NCBI GenBank assembly: GCA_020072905.1 | Contig: JAIQGB010000070.1 | Location: 1 to 15,990 of the forward strand | Direction: 5' to 3' | Source: Terriglobia bacterium | GTDB lineage: Bacteria; Acidobacteriota; Terriglobia; UBA7540 | Length of the DNA stretch: 15,990 nt | Shown here: positions 1-6,003 of the stretch, piece after piece | Layout of the letters: each line of letters starts with the position of its first letter | Numbering within the stretch: the stretch's first letter is position 1 | Notes under the pieces: model-generated | Databases searched by the model: none | What the model saw: only the letters and a program-made list of their open reading frames with translations | What the model was told of the DNA's origin: nothing | Position numbers and translations under genes: made by a program

Positions 1-398
1 GCGTCTCGTCCAGGGTCCACCCCGCTTGGCAGGGCACGACCCCGCAGAGTCACTAAGGCTTTTTCCGCCGTCTAGTTTTGGGCTTGAGGGGAATCCCGCA
101 AGAGGCTCCTTGGTTTTGAGTTTCAGGGCCCCAGGTGATGATCGCTTCCTAGTCGGGTGTCAGGATTCCCGAGGGACGCAAAGTTGTCTTGTTTTTGGCG
201 TGAGGGCGTCCAGGTGCTGTGCTTGTGGCTGATAGAGTCGGGTAATTTGTCAGTGAAATCCAGACCGCGGCAACCTTGTAGAACTACGAGATTCTCATCG
301 GGAGACCCTTGGCCCGCTCGGGAGAGGTAAGCCACGCTATGGGAGGGGTGCCGCCGTCCGCGTGCTTGTGCATCCAAGGTCCAGCGAGGTGTAGCGGT
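1..398. other. Left-edge stretch with no supported gene
   Basis: This stretch lies downstream of the nine-haem cytochrome gene, which is read leftward and stops at 399. Short open frames exist on both strands, but their translations look random, have no recognisable domain and no convincing ribosome-binding site. I see no tRNA-like or rRNA-like segment and no strong GC hairpin followed by a T run that would serve as the operon terminator. It is most simply intergenic sequence. Confidence 0.5.
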
Positions 399-1640
399 TT
401 ATGCGTTGTGACGGGTCTCGGTTTGACGAATCTTCAGGTAGAGCCCGGTGATGGCGAGGACGATGAAGATGAGAGAGACCCCCAAGCCTTTACGCCGCAC
501 ATCGCGCTCACGGAGAGACGCGACGCCCGCCTGGTAGGCCTTCTGAGAGATCTCCACACCCTGGTCGGTGAGCTTCTGAACCTCCGCATCATTGAAGGTG
601 TGGACGTTCACTCGCGCCTTAATGAGCGTCTCGTGCGCGCTGGTGAGTTCAACCTTGGGGCCGGAAACCTCCATGCCGGAGCGCTCGGCGCTGGAGAGGA
701 TTTCCTCCGCTCGCCCTTCAAAGGTCTTGAGCTTGGCAATGTCGCCAGCCATCTTCTGTGCCGCCGCGTTGCCCTTGTCGCCCGCCGAGTGGCAGGTGAT
801 GCATACTGAATTCGGCCCCACTCCCACCCAGTCGTCGGAGGGCTTCACGATTTCGTGGTTGGAATGGCACTGCACGCAGCCCGGCAGACCCATCTGCGCG
901 AAAGCCGGCCCGTGCGGACTCTTTTCAAAGAGTTGGGCAAAGAAGACATGGCAGGTGCCGCAGACGTTGGCCACCGAGTTCACGCCCGGCGGCGTGGCCC
1001 CATGGTTGCCGTGGCAGGTGGTACAGGTGGGCGCCGAGGTGTCGCCCTGCGCGAGGATCTCCGCATGCACGCTCTTCCCGTACTTTTCCACCTGGTCAGT
1101 CGGAATGTTGTAGCCCTTCATGTGGTTCGGGTCGGCGTGGCAGTGCCCGCACGTCGCGGCGACGTTCATGGGATTGACTGGCGAGCGCGTGTCCGAGGCC
1201 GGCAGCATATCGTGCACGCCGTGGCAGTCAACGCAGGCGGCTACCTTCGTGTCGCCTTGCTTCAACCGCTTGCCGTGCACGCTGGTCAGGTACTGGCTCA
1301 ACTGGTCGGCGCGCATCTTCGGGTTGAAGCGGTGCATGTAGGCGATGTCGGAATGGCATCGCGCGCAGAATTCCGGCACTTGGGTCTTTTTCGGAGCGCC
1401 GCGGAAACCCTTCGCAGGGCTCATGGCGTTCATCGAATTGTCTTTCGGGTCGCCGCCGTGACAATCGGCGCAGCCGAGCCCGGCCTGACGGTGAACGTCG
1501 GAATCGAAAACCTTGGCCGGCTTGCTCTGCTCTCCTTCCAGCTCCAAGTGACAAGAGATGCAGGAATCCTTGGGCGCCTCGGGCAGGGCGAAGCTGGCGG
1601 CGCAGAAGAGGAGCGCGGCAATTTTCCGCAAGGCTTTCAT
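399..1640 (-). CDS. Nine-haem membrane-anchored cytochrome c
   Basis: This is a periplasmic multihaem c-type cytochrome of 413 residues, counted from the ATG at 1640 that begins a clear signal peptide (MKALRKIAALLFCAASFA). An ATG at 1664 and a TTG at 1667 in the same frame are alternatives. Nine CXXCH haem sites begin at residues 27, 57, 92, 136, 164, 206, 227, 255 and 280. A mostly helical, haem-free segment (about 295-380) follows, then one membrane helix near 385-402 and a short basic tail, so the haem domain should sit outside the cytoplasmic membrane. The gene follows cytochrome b closely and is last in the cluster. No cytochrome c1 or f gene is present, so this protein is the obvious candidate to take electrons from the Rieske/cytochrome b pair. 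That role is inference; the haem count and anchor are seen directly. It resembles cytochrome c3/doubled-CXXCH type proteins but I cannot assign a named family. Confidence 0.9.
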   Translation of the reverse strand: MKALRKIAALLFCAASFALPEAPKDSCISCHLELEGEQSKPAKVFDSDVHRQAGLGCADCHGGDPKDNSMNAMSPAKGFRGAPKKTQVPEFCARCHSDIAYMHRFNPKMRADQLSQYLTSVHGKRLKQGDTKVAACVDCHGVHDMLPASDTRSPVNPMNVAATCGHCHADPNHMKGYNIPTDQVEKYGKSVHAEILAQGDTSAPTCTTCHGNHGATPPGVNSVANVCGTCHVFFAQLFEKSPHGPAFAQMGLPGCVQCHSNHEIVKPSDDWVGVGPNSVCITCHSAGDKGNAAAQKMAGDIAKLKTFEGRAEEILSSAERSGMEVSGPKVELTSAHETLIKARVNVHTFNDAEVQKLTDQGVEISQKAYQAGVASLRERDVRRKGLGVSLIFIVLAITGLYLKIRQTETRHNA

Positions 1641-1674
1641 CGATGCACTCGCAAGTGGGCCCATCAATCCGCAG

Positions 1675-2719
1675 TTACCGTAATGCCAGCGCAGACATCA
1701 CCACCATGAAGCCGATCGCGAATATTCCCAGGCCGGTGAAGAAGCGCGTCACGCGGCCGAAGCCGGCGCGATAATCCAAGAACGGCACGATCACCCAGAC
1801 CGCTCCCGCCAGCCCAAAACCCAGGAGGCCGGCGAATTCGCCCTCCAGGAACAGAATCTTGGGTGGCAGGTATTTGAGCGTCTGGAACATGAAGAGAAAA
1901 TACCATTCCGGCCGGATGCCCGCCGGCGCCGAAGCGAAAGCGTCGGCCTTGGTGCCGAGTTCCCACGGGAAGATCGCTGCCAGGGCGCCGAGCACGCCCA
2001 GCGCCACGTACCAGCCGATGATGTCGCGCAGCAGGAAATTGGGGAAAAAAGGCATGGAGCGCGGCGGCTCGCGACCTTCCGTAATTGCCCGCTCCACGGA
2101 GGGGGGCACGCTCATTCCCAATCGCTGCACGAGCAGGAGATGCATGGCCAGGAGCACTGTGGCCAGCCCCGGCAACACGGCCACGTGGAATCCGAAGAAG
2201 CGAGTGAGCGTGGCGCCGGTCACCTCCTCGCCGCCGCGCAGGAAGGTGAGCATCCACTTGCCGGCGAAGGCCGCCATCTGATTCACGCCGCGGCCGGCGC
2301 AGCGCTGCTCGTACTCGTCGTGTGCTGCTGCGCGCTAGCATGCCGGTGATCCAGGTCAGCTCGCGCGGCTTGCGATAGGCCTTGAGGAAATACACGCTGA
2401 ACATGTGAACGAGGGCTGTGAAGACCATCAGGTTGGCCGACCAACTGTGGATGGAGCGAATCAGCCAGCCGAAGCGGACCTGCGTCATGATGTACTGGAC
2501 ACTCTCGAAGGCATCATTGGGAGTCGGCCGGTAATAGAGGAGCAGGAGGATGCCGGTCAGCACCTGGATCACGAAGAGGAAAAGGGTCATGCCCCCGAGG
2601 TAATACCAGATCGTGTAGCGATGCTGGGGGACGGTTTTGTGGCGGAGAAAATCTTCGACGCTGCCCGCGCCGAAGCGTTCGTCCAGCCAAGCCAGAATGC
2701 GTCGAGACAGTGTGGCCAC
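1675..2719 (-). pseudogene. Cytochrome b (b6-like) with internal deletion and frame change
   Basis: This would be the membrane quinol-oxidising subunit of a bc/b6f-type complex. The gene starts at a GTG (2719) two bases after the Rieske stop. Residues 1-127 are a good cytochrome b N-terminus with the helix B haem ligands H91 and H105. After the codon at 2341-2339 the frame yields arginine-rich nonsense. The C-terminal half resumes in another frame from about 2286 to 1675. It contains the GGEEVTGATL segment, the helix D haem histidines separated by 14 residues (cytochrome b6 spacing), the PEWY quinol-site motif and further membrane helices. The expected stretch between the halves, about 30 residues covering helix C and its conserved Pro-Trp region, is absent. 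About 50 unrelated bases sit there instead. As written the gene cannot give a working protein. It is either a real lesion or an assembly error; the otherwise perfect conservation of both halves makes an error or a very recent event plausible. Confidence 0.85.
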
Positions 2720-2721
2720 GG

Positions 2722-3183
2722 TCAGGCGTTCCGGGTGACGACAACCTCCTCACCCTGGACGTGCACCTCAAATTCCTCCAGGGGGCGGGGAGGGGGGCCG
2801 CTGATGTTTCGGCCCGTCAGGTCATACACACCATTGTGACAAGCGCACCAGATGTCGTGCCGGTCGGCGCGGTACTGAACGGTGCAATTCAAGTGTGTGC
2901 AGACGGCGGAGTAAGCTCTCCAGACGCCGTCCGCAGTGTGGACCAGCAGGGCGGGCTTGGAGCCGAACTTGAAGATGATCCCGGTGTTGAGCTTCAGTTC
3001 GCTGACCTTGCCCGCCACCACGGAGCGGCTGGTGGACTCGGCGACTTGGGTCGGAATGATGTAGCGAATCGCTGGATAAAGAAAAGAGGCAATGGAGGCA
3101 AGAATGCCGCTCCCCAGCAGAATGTTGACCCACCGGCGGCCCGGCTGTCCACCTCCGGGCTGAGCGTGATCAGAAGATTCCAT
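2722..3183 (-). CDS. Rieske [2Fe-2S] protein of a bc/b6f-type complex
   Basis: This subunit carries electrons from quinol at cytochrome b to a periplasmic cytochrome. Three ATG codons stand in a row (3189, 3186, 3183). A strong GGAGG touches the first, so the third is best spaced and is used here, giving 153 residues. A single N-terminal membrane helix (about residues 20-45) is followed by the soluble Rieske domain. Cluster box I is CTHLNC and box II is CACHNGVYD. The two outer Cys and two His bind the iron and the remaining two Cys form the usual disulphide. The final residues nearly touch the cytochrome b start, which is the standard Rieske-then-cytochrome b operon order. At about 155 residues it is short, like actinobacterial or cyanobacterial-size minimal Rieske domains rather than long QcrA forms. 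All cluster ligands are present, so I see no defect. Confidence 0.93.
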   Translation of the reverse strand: MESSDHAQPGGGQPGRRWVNILLGSGILASIASFLYPAIRYIIPTQVAESTSRSVVAGKVSELKLNTGIIFKFGSKPALLVHTADGVWRAYSAVCTHLNCTVQYRADRHDIWCACHNGVYDLTGRNISGPPPRPLEEFEVHVQGEEVVVTRNA

Positions 3184-3309
3184 CATCATCCTCCGCCACG
3201 GCGCGCCTCCGAACCTCTTCGGGCGGGGCGGACGTAGGAGATTACCACACCTCCGCCCTTGCGCCGCGTGCAGAAAAACGGAAACGGAGCGGCCATTTAA
3301 GGCAAGAAG

Positions 3310-3325
3310 CTTTGTCGGAACAAAG
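3310..3325 (-). other. Short hairpin after the second small cytochrome gene
   Basis: Perfect 6-bp inverted repeat, CTTTGT-CGGA-ACAAAG on the plus strand, lying 12 bases beyond the stop codon of the small cytochrome read on the minus strand and before the Rieske gene. On the minus strand it is followed by a mixed CTTCTTGCC rather than a T run. It is therefore at best a weak terminator, attenuator or RNA-processing site. Confidence 0.35.
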
Positions 3326-3336
3326 ACCCGGGAGAA

Positions 3337-3549
3337 CTAGCCCTTCGCCGGAGCCTTGTAGCCTTCGAGCGAATGGTTATGCTCTTTGTAATATTTGCCC
3401 GCGTCGTTGAGCTCCTTGGAGCCCATCTTCACGTGGCAGAAGGTGCAAGGCTTGCCCTCTTTCTTGGCGTATTCCGGCTTGGCCGTGGCGAGCGTCAGCA
3501 CAGCACCACTGATCACGGCAGCGGCCAGAATGATTTTGAGAAGTTTCAT
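3337..3549 (-). CDS. Small secreted monohaem cytochrome c (copy 2)
   Basis: A 70-residue exported cytochrome. The start is set at the ATG at 3549, because an AGGAG lies 7 bases upstream and a typical signal peptide follows (MKLLKIILAAAVISGAVLTL, then ATA). The longer open frame back to 3585 lacks these. The mature protein is only about 46 residues with one haem site, CTFCH at residues 35-39. Near the C-terminus is the segment KELNDAGKYYKEHNHSLEGY, which matches the other small cytochrome at 5320-5535 almost exactly. The two copies flank the NapC/NirT-like gene. One of the two histidines in HNHS could be the second axial haem ligand, since nothing else in the mature chain obviously is. It may act as a small electron shuttle or as an extra subunit docked on the membrane complex; neither can be decided from sequence. 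I know no gene symbol for it. Confidence 0.85.
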   Translation of the reverse strand: MKLLKIILAAAVISGAVLTLATAKPEYAKKEGKPCTFCHVKMGSKELNDAGKYYKEHNHSLEGYKAPAKG

Positions 3550-3642
3550 TCCTTCACTCCTACGAGATTTGGTGTTCTCCGTCAAACCTTTTCATTATAC
3601 CGCAAGTCGCCCGGTCCCAGATTCCGTCGGCCGGCGCGCGAA

Positions 3643-5139
3643 TCAGTTCCCTCCCGCCAGCTCGTGAAGAATCTTCGGATCCGGATCGTCCATCGCCAGG
3701 AGGTCGTGGCAAGCGTTGCAATCCTGCGTAATCTCCTTCCCGCCTTGGGACTTGTGGTTGCCGTCGTGGCAGCGGAAACAGCCGGGGAAATCCATGTGAC
3801 CGAGATTGTTCGGGTACGTCCCCCAGGTGACGTTCATGGCCGGAAAGACGTTCCCATCGTAGATATACACGAGCGCGCGGCCGGCTTGCTCGATCTCGGC
3901 CCCCTGGTGGTTGTACACCGAGAAGTAGTTCTTCCGGTAGTATTCGCGCAATTCTTCGGGCAACTGGATTTCTGCATCCGCCCGGCTCGGGTAGTTCTTC
4001 TTGAGAAGCTCGATGGACACCTTGTGAACGAAGGGAAGGGAAGGACTGATGCGGCCGGCGGCCATTTCGCGGTCCACGGCCGGTTCGGGGAGATAGAAGA
4101 TGTGGCTCGGCCGGTTGTGGCAATCCATGCAATCCATGACGCGGCGCTCGGCGTGAGCCAGCAAGTCGGGCTTGGGGGGATTGTCCGTGGAGGCGTATTC
4201 GGCGATCGTCCCGTCCGGATTCCGATGACTCACCCAGGGGATTTGCTGCCGCTTTTCGTCGCTGGGAATATAGGTGACCAGCCCCAGATGTGCGCCGTGA
4301 ATGCCGACCAGCTTCTGGTCCAGGTCGCGCCCGCCGATGTGCATCAGCAAGACCGTCTTGGTCGCGGAATTCTGCCCGTCGTCGGCATACTTGGTCTTGA
4401 TGAAAAGCTTGTTGCCGGAAAACCTCTCCGGCCAGTGGCATTCCTCACAGGTCTGGCGCGCCGGGCGCAGGTTGTGGACAGGAGTGGGAATGGGACGCGG
4501 GTAAAGGTTGAAGGTCACCGCGATCACCTGATAACTGCCCGAAAGCTTGGAGCGCACGAACCAGGGCGCGCCGGGGCCGATGTGACACTCCACGCAGGCC
4601 ACGCGCGCATGCGGCGAGCGCTGATAAGCCGTGTACTCGGGCATCATCACTTGGTGGCAGGTCAATCCGCAGAAATCCTGCGATTCCATGTAGACCGTTC
4701 CGCGATAGCTGGCCACGGCGAAGATCGGCACGTTGATGGCGGTCATGACCGCTACAAACAGCACCGTCCGGCGGAGTTCGCGCTGGGAAAAATCGATTTT
4801 GGGATAGGCCAGCGGGAGGGCGCCGAGTCTTCGTTCCTTGCGAAATTCCCGATAAATCCCCACTGGGATCAGCACCAAGCCCATCACAAAAACCCCCGGA
4901 AGGATGAGAAAGAGCAGGATGCCTACGTAGGGATTGGGGTGGAAATTGCCAAACAACTGAGAGGCGTACGCCACCAGGAGCGTGATCGCGGAGGTGGTGG
5001 TCAATACCACGCCGGCGCGGCTGATGAGGTTGTGACCGAGGTAGACAATCGGCCGAAGGAAGTGGGCGAACCCCTCCTGGAGATTCTGGAGGGCGACCTT
5101 CGAGCCTTCGGGAGATGTCGGTTCGCCCCTTTCTGGCAT
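3643..5139 (-). CDS. NapC/NirT-like multihaem quinol-linked cytochrome c
   Basis: A 498-residue membrane cytochrome. Three hydrophobic helices lie near residues 42-63, 71-96 and 124-145, followed by a periplasmic domain. Its haem sites are CGLTCH (157-162, an unusual CX3CH), CVECH (182), CEECH (231), CMDCH (337), CFRCH (454) and CNACH (474), so five standard sites and one with an extra residue. The segment around the first two sites resembles NapC/NirT/NrfH quinol dehydrogenases, which pass electrons from menaquinol to periplasmic partners. Those relatives are about 200 residues with one helix, so this protein is an extended version with two extra helices and a long C-terminal part. The ATG at 5139 has a modest GAAGGG about 10 bases upstream. 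It lies between the two small cytochrome genes, with gaps of about 180 and 93 bases. Quinol oxidation is inference from family resemblance; the membrane topology and haem sites are seen directly. Confidence 0.88.
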   Translation of the reverse strand: MPERGEPTSPEGSKVALQNLQEGFAHFLRPIVYLGHNLISRAGVVLTTTSAITLLVAYASQLFGNFHPNPYVGILLFLILPGVFVMGLVLIPVGIYREFRKERRLGALPLAYPKIDFSQRELRRTVLFVAVMTAINVPIFAVASYRGTVYMESQDFCGLTCHQVMMPEYTAYQRSPHARVACVECHIGPGAPWFVRSKLSGSYQVIAVTFNLYPRPIPTPVHNLRPARQTCEECHWPERFSGNKLFIKTKYADDGQNSATKTVLLMHIGGRDLDQKLVGIHGAHLGLVTYIPSDEKRQQIPWVSHRNPDGTIAEYASTDNPPKPDLLAHAERRVMDCMDCHNRPSHIFYLPEPAVDREMAAGRISPSLPFVHKVSIELLKKNYPSRADAEIQLPEELREYYRKNYFSVYNHQGAEIEQAGRALVYIYDGNVFPAMNVTWGTYPNNLGHMDFPGCFRCHDGNHKSQGGKEITQDCNACHDLLAMDDPDPKILHELAGGN

Positions 5140-5271
5140 GTTCAGCTAACCCTTCTGTCACAAGTTGGACAGGCAGAAGGAGAATGCCCTTCCACTCGGA
5201 GCGCGCGGTCTCATATGAGTTGCGTCAAGATCATTTTAGCTGCGGTCTACGCCCGAATTCAATCTGCGGTT

Positions 5272-5311
5272 GGCGGGCGGAGAAGAAGTTGCTTTTCAAA
5301 TCCTGCCCGCC
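5272..5311 (-). other. GC-rich hairpin after the first small cytochrome gene
   Basis: Inverted repeat GGCGGGC (5272-5278) and GCCCGCC (5305-5311) with a loop of about 26 bases, starting 8 bases beyond the stop codon of the small cytochrome on the minus strand. There is no T run after it, so it is not a standard terminator. It could partly stop transcription or protect the 3' end of the short cytochrome message, letting the first gene be made in excess over the rest of the cluster. Confidence 0.35.
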
Positions 5312-5319
5312 GCCCCGCA

Positions 5320-5535
5320 TTACTTCTTCTCTTCGCTGGCTTGGTAGCCTTCAAGCGAATGGTTGTGCTCTTTGTAGTATTTGCCAGCGTCGGTCAGTTC
5401 CTTGAATTTCCCCGCCGGGTGGCAGAACGTGCAAGGTTTGGTTTCCTTCTTGGAATACTCGGCCTTGCTGAGGCCCAGGGACGCCGCAACAATCAGGGCA
5501 AGCAAGGAGAGGAATAAGGTGCGAAAGATTCTCAT
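5320..5535 (-). CDS. Small secreted monohaem cytochrome c (copy 1)
   Basis: A 71-residue exported cytochrome and the first gene of the minus-strand cluster. The ATG at 5535 is preceded by a strong AAGGAGGG with 8 bases of spacing. Residues 1-24 form a signal peptide (MRIFRTLFLSLLALIVAASL, then GLSK). The haem site CTFCH lies at residues 35-39, exactly where it is in the second copy. After it comes KELTDAGKYYKEHNHSLEGY, shared with that copy except at one position. The tail differs (QASEEKK against KAPAKG), as does the four-residue stretch just after the haem. The pair clearly arose by duplication and has been kept in the same cluster, so the conserved C-terminal block is probably under selection, either for haem ligation or for docking. 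The function as an electron carrier is inferred from the single haem and small size. Confidence 0.85.
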   Translation of the reverse strand: MRIFRTLFLSLLALIVAASLGLSKAEYSKKETKPCTFCHPAGKFKELTDAGKYYKEHNHSLEGYQASEEKK

Positions 5536-5680
5536 CTAGGTGACCCTCCTTCGGTCGAGCGACACAATGTCCCCCCGTAGCATGCGTGCACCGCCCGAAG
5601 GGACCTCCACTCAGACCACGAGCATTCTAGATACCAGCCGGCACGGGGTGTTCATTTATTCTACGCCCCACGTATTGCAG

Positions 5681-5721
5681 AAGTTAGCAGGCCATGATTA
5701 CCCGTACTTGATTGTAATCAA
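5681..5721 (-). promoter_or_regulatory. FNR/CRP-family box and likely promoter of the cytochrome cluster
   Basis: Bases 5708-5721 read TTGAT-TGTA-ATCAA, a perfect match to the consensus bound by FNR, Anr and FixK regulators. The centre is at about 5714.5. Reading toward the cytochrome cluster, TAACTT (5686-5681) falls within one base of where a -10 element would lie if the box were centred 41.5 bases before the start of transcription, the class II activator layout. This predicts a start near 5673 and a leader of about 138 bases before the first small cytochrome. In the opposite direction, toward hemA, no comparable -10 is seen. Activation under low oxygen is inferred from the site type. Confidence 0.6.
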
Positions 5722-5725
5722 ACCA

Positions 5726-5759
5726 TTTGCGCAAAATCACGGACACTTTTGCGGAAAAT
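5726..5759. repeat. Paired direct repeat TTTGCG(C/G)AAAAT, 22 bp apart
   Basis: TTTGCGCAAAAT at 5726-5737 recurs as TTTGCGGAAAAT at 5748-5759, with one mismatch and a repeat distance of 22 bp, about two DNA helix turns. Each copy is itself nearly palindromic around GCGC/GCGG. The pair begins 5 bases from the FNR-type box in the shared upstream region. The helical phasing suggests two sites for one regulator on the same DNA face. The regulator is unknown. Confidence 0.4.
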
Positions 5760-6003
5760 GACTCAAGCCTTTCTGTCCGAATCCGGCGGTAGCCACTGCG
5801 TCCATCCCAGAAAATGGGCTGCTATCTGTTTGAGTCTTAAGCCAAGAATGCACACTCGGGCCTCACGCCGACACACTCCTGCACGAGGGATTGGTTGGCA
5901 AGCGACGTGCGCACCTGATTGAATAAGAGGCGGACTGTTGAGATTGCTGACTCTTCAGTCCGTTCCAGGAGTGCACTTTGTCGGACACTCGGGATCGAAC
6001 CTG

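Larger units (their letters stand above)
5536..6003. other. Divergent intergenic region between cytochrome cluster and hemA
   Basis: This 468-bp stretch separates the leftward cytochrome cluster from rightward hemA. It holds the FNR-type palindrome and the 22-bp-phased repeat. Around them the sequence is richer in A and T than the surrounding genes. No open frame in it looks like a protein. The hemA frame extends back to a TTG at 5938 but the homologous start is at 6004. I could not pick out a clear promoter for hemA. Confidence 0.6.

Noticed and set aside
2287..2341. Local inversion as the cause of the cytochrome b break, because the plus strand here reads hydrophobic (LLVLVV)
   Set aside because: Reading the segment inverted does not restore the expected Gly/Pro-Trp pattern of helix C, and a hydrophobic antisense of an Arg/Ser-rich stretch is common by chance.
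3550..3585. Longer start for the second small cytochrome
   Set aside because: The 12 extra residues are hydrophilic and would spoil the signal peptide; the ATG at 3549 has a well-spaced AGGAG.
3373..5517. A 714-codon open frame on the plus strand opposite the cytochrome genes
   Set aside because: It is antisense to three genes with clear haem motifs and signal peptides; its translation has no domain and is explained by GC-rich codon use leaving the opposite strand free of stops.
5708..5759. FNR-type box acting mainly on hemA
   Set aside because: No plausible -10 element lies at the required distance in the plus direction, and the hemA start is about 280 bases away; the fit toward the cytochrome cluster is better. 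Control of both sides is not excluded.
5938..6003. Upstream extension of hemA from TTG 5938
   Set aside because: The family's catalytic cysteine falls at residue 50 only with the ATG at 6004, and the extra residues have no counterpart in GluTR proteins.
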